Assembly: GCF_029543155.1 (NCBI RefSeq)
Contig: NZ_JARQXA010000007.1
Span: 159,658-223,657, forward strand
DNA: 64,000 bases
Direction of reading: 5' to 3'
Origin: Sphingomonas sp. HITSZ_GF
Lineage (GTDB): Bacteria; Pseudomonadota; Alphaproteobacteria; Sphingomonadales; Sphingomonadaceae
The translations under genes and the position numbers were made by a program. Shown piece by piece: positions 1 through 7,903 of this stretch (its first letter is position 1; each line of letters starts with the position of its first letter). The notes beneath the pieces are model-generated. The model was given only the letters and a program-made list of their open reading frames with translations. It was not told where the DNA came from and made no database searches.

Positions 1-2
1 AG

Positions 3-893
3 GGCCGCAATGTCGGCTGGATCGAGGCGCCCTTCGTCGTGCGCCGCGAGACTGCGCTCGGCCAGCGCCAGATCGACCAGGCGCTGGTCGGCCGCACGCC
101 CGAGGGCGTGGTCGTCGCCTTTCGCGGCTCGCTCCCGCCCTTCTTCGGCGGCGCGCATGACGGCTGGGACGTGGTGCTCGACTGGCTGAACGATGCCTTC
201 TCGCTGTGCATCGAGGATTCGCATTATGGCGGCGGCGTGCATTTCGGTTTTGCCGAATCGATGCGCCGGCTGTGGAGCGACGCGGGCAGCGGCCCCGGCG
301 TGCGCACTGCGATCCAGGCAATGCTCGACCAGAGCCTGCTCGACCGCAAGGCGCGGCGCCACCTCTTCGTGACCGGCCACTCCAAGGGCGGCGCGCTCGC
401 CAACCTGGCTGCGATGCGCGCGTCGAGCGTGGGCGAATGGAGCGACCTGCCGGTGAGCGTGGCGACGATCGCCGCGGCGCGCGCCGGCAATGCCGACTTC
501 GCCGCCAGCTACGAGCGCACCCGCATCGCCTGCCTGCGCTACGAGATGCCGGGCGACGTCGTGCCGCATCTGCCGCTCAGCCCCAATACGCCGGGCTGGG
601 CGCGCAAGATCGCCAAGGGCGTGTTCCCCAAGCTCGCTATCGCCGACTACCGGCCGGTGGGCCTGCTGGTGACCGCGCCGCCGGCACTCAAGACCGGCCA
701 CCAGAGCTGGGCCGGCTCGCGCCGACCGGTGAAGCGCCTGCTCGACCGGCGCGGCTCGGGGCTCGAGGCGCTGACCCCGGCGATCCTCACCGCGCATGCG
801 ATCTGCCCGGGCAGCGGCTATGACCGGCTGATCTGCGAGGGCGAGGCGGCGCTGTGCGATCACGGCGAGGCCAAGGCGCGCAAGCGGGCGTGA
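3..893 (+). CDS. Lipase-like alpha/beta hydrolase, 5' end outside window
   Basis: The frame is already open at the left edge, so the true start lies upstream and only the C-terminal ~296 residues are seen. It has the shape of a class 3 lipase: a strand ending in V-A-F-R-G-S (possible oxyanion region), an acidic stretch, then the nucleophile elbow G-H-S-K-G-G with the serine codon at 381-383, followed by A-N-L-A. The expected Asp and His lie downstream (for example the GDVVPHLP stretch near 550-575) but cannot be assigned firmly. A neutral lipase or esterase role is likely from the fold; the substrate is unknown. No signal peptide can be judged because the N-terminus is missing. The next gene is convergent. 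Confidence 0.7.
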   Translation, partial: GRNVGWIEAPFVVRRETALGQRQIDQALVGRTPEGVVVAFRGSLPPFFGGAHDGWDVVLDWLNDAFSLCIEDSHYGGGVHFGFAESMRRLWSDAGSGPGVRTAIQAMLDQSLLDRKARRHLFVTGHSKGGALANLAAMRASSVGEWSDLPVSVATIAAARAGNADFAASYERTRIACLRYEMPGDVVPHLPLSPNTPGWARKIAKGVFPKLAIADYRPVGLLVTAPPALKTGHQSWAGSRRPVKRLLDRRGSGLEALTPAILTAHAICPGSGYDRLICEGEAALCDHGEAKARKRA

Positions 894-1077
894 GTTTATC
901 GCGCGGCGACGCGAGGGCGGTTTCCCACGCGAAGGCCGGAAGAAGAGGGTGTTCGCGCAGAGGCGCGGAGCGCGCGAAGGCAATGCTCGCCATATCCGCC
1001 TAGGCCGGATCGGCGGCTGGAAAGCCTGCTGCGCGCCTCGCCCGGCAAAACCGGGACCGAAAGCCCGGTGACTGAGC

Positions 1078-2667
1078 TTAGCCGTCCGATCCCCGCTTCG
1101 TGGGCGACGGGTTCCTCACCTCAGGCGGTTTGCGCTGTGGTGGTAGCGGAAGCGGGAGAGGGTCAGCCGTCGCGGGAGGAGCGGTCTGCACCTTGGGTGC
1201 CGGCTTGCCTGGCCGGTCATTCTTCGACGATTCAACGAGTTCGTTCGAGGCTTCCATAAGCTTCTTTTCGGCCTCGGTCGGTGCCGCAGGGCCGGACTTG
1301 CTTCCCGTCGGCTTCGGTGGCGCCTTTACGGCGGGCTTGTCGTACAGGCCCATGCGTGCATTCAATTCCTGGAAATAGGCATTGTCCTGCAGCTCGCGCA
1401 TCTCGGAGCCGCCGCGGTTCCACAGCTCGAAATTCTCCGGACTGGGGTCCTTTTCGTAAGCCCGCTTGTTTTCCTGCTGGCGCGCAGTCTTTTCCTTGAG
1501 CTCCTGATTATATTTATCGAGCTGGGCGCGTTCGGCGTCGGTAAGCGGCCCCTTCCCCTTGGCCGCTTCGAGGCGATTGGCGCGCGAAGCATCCACAACG
1601 CGCTTCTGTTCTGCGGAAAGCTGATCGTAGATCTTGTTGAACTCGGACGCGCTCATCTGATCGGCGTGCGCCTTCTCATACGCTTCGAGTTCCCGCACCA
1701 TCTCCTCGTAGCGCGCGTCGCGAACCTGATCCCGCGGATAACGTGGATCGTAGATCGCTTCTTCGCGCTGATTGGCAGCTTTGAAATATTCGTCGATGAT
1801 TTCGACATAGCCGGCAACCACAGGGTTGGTGAGGTCGATATCCGGCCCGAAGGCTTTGATATCGCCGGCGCCGCCGTCTGTTTTGCCGCGCTTGATCATG
1901 CCCTTAAGGTCCGGAGCATTCTTGGCCATGCGGGATTTGATCGGGCGCCCCTTCGCACGCGCATAGGCGGCCACTTCGCGGCTGCATTCGGCATGCTCCT
2001 CCGCTTCATTGCCGTAGATTTCGCTTAGCTCTTCCTCCTGGTCCTTGCCGGCTTCGGCATCATGCGCCTTGGTATAGGCCAGGTCGCGCAGGTCCCTCTG
2101 CAGTTCCGCGATCTTGCGCTGCTCGCCTTCGTCCGTGTGGTCGGGCACGCAGATCGGCTCGTCGGTGAAGCCGTCGATGTTGAAGCCGTTGACCACGGTG
2201 CCCGCCGAACTGGTGCGGTCACGGATGAAGACGCCGTCCGAGGCGGGCTCCTTCGCGTCCTCCTCGCTGCCGTAATCGGCGACATCGCGGGCCTGCGAGC
2301 GTTCCGCGGTGCCCGGCGCCGCGCGCGTGGTCCCCGGAGCGCCGTTACCGCCACCCGCGCCCCCCTGGCCGGCGCCGCGCGTATATTTCCCGTCGCGCAG
2401 GTTCTGCATCATGTTGTTGACGCGGTTGTTCTTTTCCTGCTGCTTCTCAAGGTCTTCCGCAGCACGATCCTTCGCCGACTTGACGTCCTGAGTGCCGGCC
2501 GGCGGCTTCTGCCCAGGATCCAATCCCGCCGCCGTGAACGGATCCGCGCCGCCTTGGCCTCCGGCTGATTGGGCCCAGGCACTGGGCGCGGCCGTCATGC
2601 TGAGCGCGGTTCCCAACAGGAACAGCCGAAACGTCGGATATTGCTTCGGGCGATCGGAACGGAACAC
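1078..2667 (-). CDS. Exported charged/coiled-coil hypothetical protein, 529 aa
   Basis: I do not recognise this protein. It starts with a clear Sec signal peptide (basic MFRSDRPK, hydrophobic core LFLLGTALSMTAA, cleavage after A-W-A-Q). The mature part has a Gly/Ala/Asn-rich segment at about residues 95-130. The middle (about 170-460) is rich in Glu, Lys, Arg, Gln and Ala with predicted long helices or coiled coil. The last 60 residues are Pro/Lys/Ala-rich. There is no enzyme motif. This composition suggests an extended periplasmic or envelope protein. It lies downstream of nrdB on the same strand but beyond a hairpin, so it is probably transcribed on its own. Confidence 0.65.
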   Translation of the reverse strand: MFRSDRPKQYPTFRLFLLGTALSMTAAPSAWAQSAGGQGGADPFTAAGLDPGQKPPAGTQDVKSAKDRAAEDLEKQQEKNNRVNNMMQNLRDGKYTRGAGQGGAGGGNGAPGTTRAAPGTAERSQARDVADYGSEEDAKEPASDGVFIRDRTSSAGTVVNGFNIDGFTDEPICVPDHTDEGEQRKIAELQRDLRDLAYTKAHDAEAGKDQEEELSEIYGNEAEEHAECSREVAAYARAKGRPIKSRMAKNAPDLKGMIKRGKTDGGAGDIKAFGPDIDLTNPVVAGYVEIIDEYFKAANQREEAIYDPRYPRDQVRDARYEEMVRELEAYEKAHADQMSASEFNKIYDQLSAEQKRVVDASRANRLEAAKGKGPLTDAERAQLDKYNQELKEKTARQQENKRAYEKDPSPENFELWNRGGSEMRELQDNAYFQELNARMGLYDKPAVKAPPKPTGSKSGPAAPTEAEKKLMEASNELVESSKNDRPGKPAPKVQTAPPATADPLPLPLPPQRKPPEVRNPSPTKRGSDG

Positions 2668-2729
2668 ACGGATCTCCTTCAGGATCCGCGCTAGATCGCG
2701 CTACGGCAACGCCGCAGCCGGAAACGGCG

Positions 2730-2759
2730 AAGGGCGCCCATCCTGCGACGGGCGCCCTT
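2730..2759. terminator. GC-rich hairpin between nrdB and the exported protein
   Basis: AAGGGCGCCC and GGGCGCCCTT form a perfect 10-bp stem around a 10-nt loop, 46 bases past the nrdB stop. There is no strong T-run on either strand, so intrinsic termination is plausible but not certain. Confidence 0.55.
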
Positions 2760-2805
2760 CCCTGAAATAATAAGCAACTGATTTACGGGGATTACCTCGG
2801 AAGGA

Positions 2806-3864
2806 TCACTCCGCCGCAATCCCCGCCTTCGAGAACATGTCCGGCCCGCCTTCGCCGGTATCCTCGTTGGCCACCGGCGTGGCCTTGGCCTTCTGGCGCT
2901 TGTCGAACGAATCCCACACCTCGCCCCAGTTGCCGCGGGTCGCCGCCTTCGAATATTCGGTGGCGCGGGTCTCGAAGAAGTTGGCGTGCTCGACGCCGTT
3001 GAGCAGCGGGGCGAGCCAGGGGAGCGGGTGCTCCTCGACCATGTAGATCGGCTTCATGCCGAGCTGGCCCAGGCGCCAGTCCGCGATGTAGCGGACATAC
3101 TTCTTGATCTCCTTGGGGGTCATGCCGTTGACCGGGCCCATCTCGAAGACGAGATCGATGAACGCGTCCTCGATGCGCACCGTCTTCTGGCACATGTCGA
3201 GAATGTCGTCGCGGACCTGCGGGGTGAGGCAGTTGCGCTCCTTGCAGAAGGCGTGGAACATCTTGATGATGCCCTCGCAGTGCAGGCTCTCGTCGCGCAC
3301 CGACCAGCTGACGATCTGGCCCATGCCCTTCATCTTGTTGAAGCGCGGGAAGTTCATCAGCATCGCGAAGCTGGCGAAGAGCTGGAGGCCCTCGGTGAAG
3401 CCGCCGAACATGGCGAGCGTCTTGGCGATGTCCTCGTCGGTGTCGACGCCGAAGGTGGCGAGATAGTCGTGCTTGTCCTTCATCTCCTTGTACTGGAGGA
3501 AGGCGGCATATTCGGTCTCGGGCATGCCGATCGTGTCGAGCAGGTGCGAATAGGCGGCGATGTGGACCGTCTCCATGTTGCTGAACGCAGTCAGCATCAT
3601 CTTGATCTCGGTCGGCTTGAACACGCGGCCGTACTTCTCGTGGTAGCAGTCCTGCACCTCGACGTCCGCCTGGGTGAAGAAGCGGAAGATCTGGGTGAGC
3701 AGGTTGCGCTCGTGATCGGTGAGCTTCTGCGCCCAGTCGCGGCAATCCTCGCCGAGCGGCACTTCTTCCGGCAGCCAGTGGATCTGCTGCTGGCGCTTCC
3801 AGAACTCGAACGCCCAGGGATATTCGAAGGGCTTGTAGGTCTTGCGGGCTTCGAGAAGCGGCAT
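2806..3864 (-). CDS. nrdB: Ribonucleoside-diphosphate reductase beta subunit (class I)
   Basis: This is the radical-generating small subunit that works with NrdA to make deoxyribonucleotides. All metal ligands can be read with the spacing of the E. coli enzyme: D67, E98, H101, E158, E192 and H195. The radical tyrosine is present as Y105 in the motif E-x-x-H-x-x-x-Y. At 352 aa it is of normal length and has no N-terminal ATP-cone. The start ATG at 3864 follows GGAG at a good distance. It is on the same strand as nrdA but about 1.5 kb away, with other genes between them, so the two are probably transcribed separately. Class I family is firm; the tyrosyl-radical diiron subclass is inferred from Y105. 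Confidence 0.95.
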   Translation of the reverse strand: MPLLEARKTYKPFEYPWAFEFWKRQQQIHWLPEEVPLGEDCRDWAQKLTDHERNLLTQIFRFFTQADVEVQDCYHEKYGRVFKPTEIKMMLTAFSNMETVHIAAYSHLLDTIGMPETEYAAFLQYKEMKDKHDYLATFGVDTDEDIAKTLAMFGGFTEGLQLFASFAMLMNFPRFNKMKGMGQIVSWSVRDESLHCEGIIKMFHAFCKERNCLTPQVRDDILDMCQKTVRIEDAFIDLVFEMGPVNGMTPKEIKKYVRYIADWRLGQLGMKPIYMVEEHPLPWLAPLLNGVEHANFFETRATEYSKAATRGNWGEVWDSFDKRQKAKATPVANEDTGEGGPDMFSKAGIAAE

Positions 3865-3919
3865 GGGGGTTACTCCGTGACGAACTTGGGAAATTGAAGG
3901 GCGGATGCGAGCGGGGCGG

Positions 3920-4141
3920 TCATGCGACGCCTCCCGCCAGCGTGAAGGCCGCGGCGAAGCCGCCGAGGAACAGGCCGAGCGCGAGCAGCATCATGCCGGC
4001 GATGCGCAGCGCATAGGTGGTCGCCTCGGCCTCGGGCAGGCCGAGCGCGCGGCGCACCAACCCGGGCTTCACCAGCGTGGTGAGACCCATGGCGCCCGCG
4101 GCTCCGGCAATGCCGGCCATCAAGGCGAGGCTGCGCGTCAT
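3920..4141 (-). CDS. Small two-helix membrane protein, 73 aa
   Basis: A short hydrophobic protein with two likely membrane segments: residues about 5-22 (ALMAGIAGAAGAMGL) and 46-66 (IAGMMLLALGLFLGGF). Its ATG overlaps the TGA of the upstream lipoprotein gene (ATGA), so the two are translationally coupled. I do not recognise a family; it has the size and layout of DUF4267/DoxX-like small membrane proteins, but this is only an impression. It reads in the same direction as nrdB and ends upstream of it. Confidence 0.6.
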   Translation of the reverse strand: MTRSLALMAGIAGAAGAMGLTTLVKPGLVRRALGLPEAEATTYALRIAGMMLLALGLFLGGFAAAFTLAGGVA

Positions 4142-4482
4142 TCGTGGTCGATCACCGTGGTGTCGCCGCGACGGACGACCCGGTCGCGATAGACGACCTT
4201 GGTGACGCGGCTGCCGCGATTGGCGCCGACGCCGAACACGCAGATGCCGAGGAAATAGCCGAAATCGTACCAGCCGCCATTGTTGGGCACGGCATAGACC
4301 GACACTTCGGGGACGATCAGCGAGAGGAACCAGGCGACCGGGAAGATGAAGCCGTGCCACAGGCCAAGCAGGAAGCCCGGCGCCTCGGGCTGCACCGCGC
4401 TCGGCACCTGCTTGGCGCAGGCGGCGAGCAGCAGGAACGCCGTGAGCGGCAGGGCGCGCCAGGATGCCGGAACGAGCTTCAT
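4138..4482 (-). CDS. Small lipoprotein with membrane segment, 114 aa
   Basis: The start at 4482 is chosen because AAAGGGGG precedes it and because it gives a proper lipoprotein signal: MKLVPASWR, a hydrophobic run, and the lipobox L-A-A-C with the lipidated cysteine at residue 22. A second hydrophobic stretch (LLGLWHGFIFPVAWFLSLIV, ~38-57) and a third near YFLGICVFGVGA suggest membrane association. The tail carries R-V-T-K-V-V-Y-R-D-R-V-V-R-R. This resembles small sphingomonad proteins of unknown role. It is coupled by ATGA to the 73-aa gene. Function unknown. Confidence 0.65.
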   Translation of the reverse strand: MKLVPASWRALPLTAFLLLAACAKQVPSAVQPEAPGFLLGLWHGFIFPVAWFLSLIVPEVSVYAVPNNGGWYDFGYFLGICVFGVGANRGSRVTKVVYRDRVVRRGDTTVIDHE

Positions 4483-4583
4483 GCGATCCCCCTTTCGGGT
4501 GAGTGACAGGCGGCACGGGCGGCTGCATCGTTTGGCCTCGGCGCGCGTTGAGCGTGCGAACCCTTCCCCCAAGGAGAATGACG

Positions 4584-4847
4584 ATGACCGACGCCAGTGC
4601 AATCAAGGAACATATGGAAGTGATCGGCGCCGACGGCGTCCATGTCGGCACCGTCGATCACGTCGAAGGCGACCGGATCAAGCTCACCAAGAAGGACAGC
4701 GGCGCCGATATCGAAGGCGCGACCGGCAGCCATGCCGGGCACCATCATTACGTCTCGCTCGGCCTCGTCGCCGATGTCGAGGGCGACAAGGTGCGGCTGA
4801 GCGCCAATGCCGATGTGGCGGTGCAGATCTTCGAGGAAGAAGCCTGA
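4584..4847 (+). CDS. DUF2171 (PRC-barrel-like) protein, 87 aa
   Basis: A short acidic soluble protein starting MTDASAIKEHMEVIGADG, then V-G-T-V-D-H-V-E-G-D-R-I-K-L-T, matching the DUF2171 pattern, a single PRC-barrel-like beta fold found in many stress-related small proteins of proteobacteria. The ATG at 4584 is chosen over the one at 4578 because AAGGAG lies at 4571-4576, seven bases upstream of 4584 but touching 4578. A His-rich turn (GHHHY) lies in the middle. It is the only plus-strand gene in this stretch and stands alone. The biochemical role of the family is unknown. Confidence 0.75.
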   Translation: MTDASAIKEHMEVIGADGVHVGTVDHVEGDRIKLTKKDSGADIEGATGSHAGHHHYVSLGLVADVEGDKVRLSANADVAVQIFEEEA

Positions 4848-4853
4848 GGCATC

Positions 4854-4912
4854 AATTCCCTCTCCCATCGGGAGAGGGAGGGAGGCGCGCAGCGCCGGAA
4901 GGGTGAGGGCAG
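4854..4912 (+). repeat. Palindromic repeat, family E, left copy
   Basis: Contains the hairpin CCCTCTCCC/GGGAGAGGG followed by a second small hairpin and the arm GGAAGGGTGAGGGCAG. It matches, inverted, the copy at 5296-5356. The arm GGGTGAGGGCAGCG also pairs with 4921-4936, inside the end of the DUF559 gene. Confidence 0.85.
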
Positions 4913-4915
4913 CGT

Positions 4916-5293
4916 TCATGCGACGCTGCCCTCACCCTTATCCGATGCAAGCGCGGCCGCGACAACGGCCAGCACGCCATCGAGATTGCGCATCACATCG
5001 TCGTTGGTGAAGCGGACTACGCGAAATCCCTCGGCAGCGATCACCGCCGTCCGGGCAGCATCGCGCTGCGCCGCATCGGCATGGGTATCGCCGTCCACTT
5101 CGATCACCAGAGCCTCCGAAAAACAAAGAATATCTGCGAAAAACGGGCCAACTGGCGCCTGATGCCGCCATTTTTGGGCAGGAAAGGCTTCACGCAGCGC
5201 CCGCAACAAACGCCGCTCTGGCGCGGGAGCCTCGCGGCGGAGTTGCCGCGCGCGAGGAACCGTTCCAATCGGCTGGTTTGCGTAAAGGCGCAT
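4916..5293 (-). CDS. DUF559 endonuclease-like (Vsr-type fold) protein, 125 aa
   Basis: Matches DUF559, a PD-(D/E)XK/very-short-patch-repair-like family: an N-terminal basic helix (RRLLRALREAFP), W-R-H-Q-A-P-V-G-P-F-F-A-D-I, then V-I-E-V-D-G-D-T-H, and the C-terminal R-F-T-N-D-D-V. A Mg-dependent DNA nuclease is implied by the fold, but activity for this family is poorly known. ATG 5293 is preferred over GTG 5305; GAGGG, supplied by the flanking repeat, serves as the ribosome site. The last codons (KGEGSVA) also lie in repeat sequence. The gene is boxed between two inverted copies of repeat family E, suggesting it moves or spreads with that element. Confidence 0.75.
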   Translation of the reverse strand: MRLYANQPIGTVPRARQLRREAPAPERRLLRALREAFPAQKWRHQAPVGPFFADILCFSEALVIEVDGDTHADAAQRDAARTAVIAAEGFRVVRFTNDDVMRNLDGVLAVVAAALASDKGEGSVA

Positions 5294-5295
5294 TT

Positions 5296-5356
5296 CTGCC
5301 CTCACCCTTCCGCCGCCTTTGGCGGCTCCCTCCCTCTCCCGAAGGGAGAGGGAATT
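5296..5356 (-). repeat. Palindromic repeat, family E, right copy
   Basis: Inverted copy of 4854-4912. The outer parts are nearly identical (AATTCCCTCTCCC, GGGAGAGGGAGGGAG, GGAAGGGTGAGGGCAG), while the inner stem differs but keeps pairing (GCCGCC/GGCGGC here). It abuts the nrdA stop on one side and the DUF559 start on the other. Confidence 0.85.
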
Positions 5357-5359
5357 AGC

Positions 5360-7306
5360 TCACTGGCAGGCCAGGCACTCGTCATAATCGGTCGATTCGC
5401 CGAGGTTGAACTGCGGCTTGTCGATCGTGTTGTCGGCCTCCACGCCGCCCGCGAAGCCGGCGCGCTGCACCGACTTGGAGCGGAGATAGTAGAGCGACTT
5501 GATGCCGAGCTCCCAGGCGCGGAAGTGGAGCATCAGCAGGTCCCACTTCTCGACGTCCGCCGGGATGAACAGGTTCAGCGACTGGGCCTGGTCGATATAG
5601 GGCGTGCGATCGCCGGCGAGCTCGAGCAGCCAGCGCTGGTCGATCTCGAACGAGGTCTTGTACACGTCCTTCTCTTCCTGGCTGAGGAAGTCGAGATGCT
5701 GGACCGAGCCGCCCTGCTCGAGGATCGAGCTCCAAACCGCTTCCGAGTTCTTGCTCTTCTCCGAGAGCAGCTTCTCGAGATACGGGTTCTTGACCGAGAA
5801 GGAGCCCGACAGCGTCTTGTGCGTGTAGATGTTGGCCGGGATCGGCTCGATGCAGGCCGAGGTGCCGCCGCAGATGATCGAGATCGACGCGGTCGGCGCG
5901 ATCGCCATCTTGCAGCTGAAGCGCTCCATCACGCCCATGTCGGCAGCGTCCGGGCACGGCCCGCGCTCGACGGCGAGCGCCATCGAGGCCTGATCGACCT
6001 GCGCCTTGATGTGCTTGAACATCCGCAGGTTCCAGCTCTTGGCCATCGCGCCTTCGAACGGGATGCCGCGCGCCTGGAGGAACGAGTGGAAGCCCATCAC
6101 GCCCAGGCCGACCGAACGCTCGCGGCTGGCCGAATAGGCGGCCTTCTCCATGCCCGGCTCGGCACGGTCGATATAGTCCTGCAGCACGTTGTCGAGGAAA
6201 CGCATCACGTCCTCGATCATCCCGGTCTCGCCCTTCCACTCGTCCCAGGTTTCCATGTTGAGCGAGGAGAGGCAGCACACTGCGGTGCGCTCGTTGCCGA
6301 GATGGTCCTTGCCGGTGGGAAGCGTGATTTCCGAGCAGAGGTTCGAAGTCGAGACCTTGAGGCCCAGATCGCGGTGATGCTTGGGCATGTTCGAGTTCAC
6401 GTGATCGGCGAACACGATGTACGGCTCGCCGGTGGCGAGGCGGGTCTCGACCAGCTTCTGGAACAGCGCGCGCGCATCGACCTTGCCGCGCTCCGACTGG
6501 TCCTTGGGCGAACGCAGCGTCCATTCCTCGCCGTTGCGCACGGCTTCCATGAACGCATCGGGGATCAGCACGCCGTGGTGCAGGTTGAGCGCCTTGCGGT
6601 TGAAGTCGCCCGACGGCTTGCGGATCTCGAGGAACTCCTCGATCTCCGGGTGGCTGATGTCGAGATAGCAGGCGGCCGAGCCGCGACGCAGCGAGCCCTG
6701 CGAGATCGCCAGCGTCAGCGAATCCATCACGCGGACGAAGGGAATGATGCCCGAGGTCTTGCCGTTGAGGCCGACCGGCTCGCCGATGCCGCGCACCGAG
6801 CCCCAATAGGTGCCGATGCCGCCGCCGCGCGAGGCGAGCCAGACATTCTCGTTCCAGGTGTCGACGATGCCGTTCAGGCTGTCGGGCACCGAGTTGAGGA
6901 AGCAGCTGATCGGCAGGCCGCGGCCGGTGCCGCCATTCGACAGAACGGGGGTGGCGGGCATGAACCACAGCTTCGAGATATAGTCGTAGATGCGCTGGGC
7001 GTGCGCCTGATCGTCGGCATAGGCCGAGGCAACGCGCACGAACAGGTCCTGGAACGATTCGCCGGGCAGCAGATAGCGATCGCGCAGCGTTTCCTTGCCG
7101 AACTCGGTGAGCAGCGCGTCGCGCGAATGATCGACCTCGACGTCGAACGCGCGCGGCGCGACGGCTTTCGAATCATTCTTCTTGCGCGCCTTGGGCGCAG
7201 CCTTGTCGGTGCCGGCCTTGGCGGCATCATCGACGGCCGCCTTGGTGGCGGCCGGGGCTTCGGCGACGGTCTCGTTCACGCTGTTTTCCGTGTCCCTGAA
7301 TTCCAT
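5360..7306 (-). CDS. nrdA: Ribonucleoside-diphosphate reductase alpha subunit, ATP-cone-less
   Basis: Catalytic large subunit of class I ribonucleotide reductase. Residues visible from the ATG at 7306 (preceded by GGGGTGAG): substrate-site cysteine C135 in P-I-S-C-F; the N322-x-C324-x-E326 active-site triad (thiyl-radical cysteine C324); C344 in A-V-C-C-L-S; and the C-terminal redox pair C644-L-A-C647-Q. At 648 aa it is shorter than the E. coli enzyme because residues 1-60 are a low-complexity Ala/Lys/Asp linker where an ATP-cone would be. Overall-activity control by dATP through a cone is therefore probably absent. Two NrdR-like boxes lie upstream (7517-7562). Confidence 0.95.
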   Translation of the reverse strand: MEFRDTENSVNETVAEAPAATKAAVDDAAKAGTDKAAPKARKKNDSKAVAPRAFDVEVDHSRDALLTEFGKETLRDRYLLPGESFQDLFVRVASAYADDQAHAQRIYDYISKLWFMPATPVLSNGGTGRGLPISCFLNSVPDSLNGIVDTWNENVWLASRGGGIGTYWGSVRGIGEPVGLNGKTSGIIPFVRVMDSLTLAISQGSLRRGSAACYLDISHPEIEEFLEIRKPSGDFNRKALNLHHGVLIPDAFMEAVRNGEEWTLRSPKDQSERGKVDARALFQKLVETRLATGEPYIVFADHVNSNMPKHHRDLGLKVSTSNLCSEITLPTGKDHLGNERTAVCCLSSLNMETWDEWKGETGMIEDVMRFLDNVLQDYIDRAEPGMEKAAYSASRERSVGLGVMGFHSFLQARGIPFEGAMAKSWNLRMFKHIKAQVDQASMALAVERGPCPDAADMGVMERFSCKMAIAPTASISIICGGTSACIEPIPANIYTHKTLSGSFSVKNPYLEKLLSEKSKNSEAVWSSILEQGGSVQHLDFLSQEEKDVYKTSFEIDQRWLLELAGDRTPYIDQAQSLNLFIPADVEKWDLLMLHFRAWELGIKSLYYLRSKSVQRAGFAGGVEADNTIDKPQFNLGESTDYDECLACQ

Positions 7307-7516
7307 GACTCTCACCCCTGACAAAGCATACCGGCATGCCCCACGGGGCACGCGCCAACTACCGACTCAAGGGGCTGCCGATCCTAGCATCGACATGGCC
7401 GAGCGCGAAGAACAAAACATGTCCACCGCACTCAGTCTCAGGCACGAGTCGACCTGTTCCGCATATGGGTATGCGGCGGCGAGTCCACCAGTGCTTGAGC
7501 TTGCCCCTCAGTGCAA

Positions 7517-7562
7517 CCACAACAGATTGTGCCAAACCGAGTCCGGGCACAAGAGTGGAAAT
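7517..7562 (-). promoter_or_regulatory. Candidate NrdR boxes upstream of nrdA
   Basis: CCACAACAGATTGTGC at 7517-7532 agrees with the usual NrdR box (ACACWATATATWGTGT) at about 12 of 16 positions. A weaker half (GCACAA) starts at 7547, 30 bases along, which fits the roughly three-turn spacing of paired NrdR boxes. The first box is reasonable; the second is only a half-site. Confidence 0.4.
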
Positions 7563-7718
7563 GGTTAATATCCACAACGCTTCGTCGCTAAAATGACTCG
7601 CTTCACAGCAGCTGCGCAAGTGCTGCAATGCCGCGACGCACGGACTTTCCTAGGGTTTCCGAAAGGCAAGGGAACGAACGCAGAACATTAAATTTTTTCG
7701 CGTGGAGGACTCCGGGCG

Positions 7719-7736
7719 ACCACAAGGGCTTGTGGT
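7719..7736. other. Perfect 8-bp inverted repeat, unexplained
   Basis: ACCACAAG and CTTGTGGT separated by GG. It could be an operator or an RNA hairpin in the leader of the efflux genes 170 bases downstream. Confidence 0.4.
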
Positions 7737-7903
7737 TAGCTCCTGCGGACGACGCAACCACCGCTCCATAGCTGCGATCGCCCGTCCGGGCAGTTGCAGG
7801 CGGCGCAACCGGGCGTTGCCGATCCCGCGATCTTCAATCAGACTCCCCGGATCTGGAGCAGTCCTTCGGCGGATCGTTTCGCCACGCGCGGGATTATGTC
7901 GGG

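Larger units (their letters stand above)
7307..7903. other. Long non-coding interval between nrdA and the efflux genes
   Basis: About 600 bases without a convincing gene; short frames here lack ribosome sites and recognisable sequence. It holds the NrdR-like boxes (7517-7562), an AT-rich tract (TTAAATTTTTT near 7688-7698), and a perfect hairpin ACCACAAG-GG-CTTGTGGT at 7719-7736. Divergent promoters for nrdA and the efflux pair must lie here. Nothing else was identified. Confidence 0.6.

Noticed and set aside
4854..5356. Insertion sequence around the DUF559 gene
   Set aside because: No transposase motif, no clear target-site duplication seen, and the ends are REP-like hairpins; kept as a finding about a repeat-associated gene, not as an IS.
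5081..7321. 746-codon plus-strand frame opposite nrdA
   Set aside because: Antisense shadow of nrdA; composition (Arg, Ala, Glu, Leu) is that of a reverse frame, and nrdA has all catalytic residues.
7359..7628. 89-codon minus-strand frame upstream of nrdA
   Set aside because: No ribosome site, mixed composition, and it covers the likely nrdA promoter and NrdR boxes.
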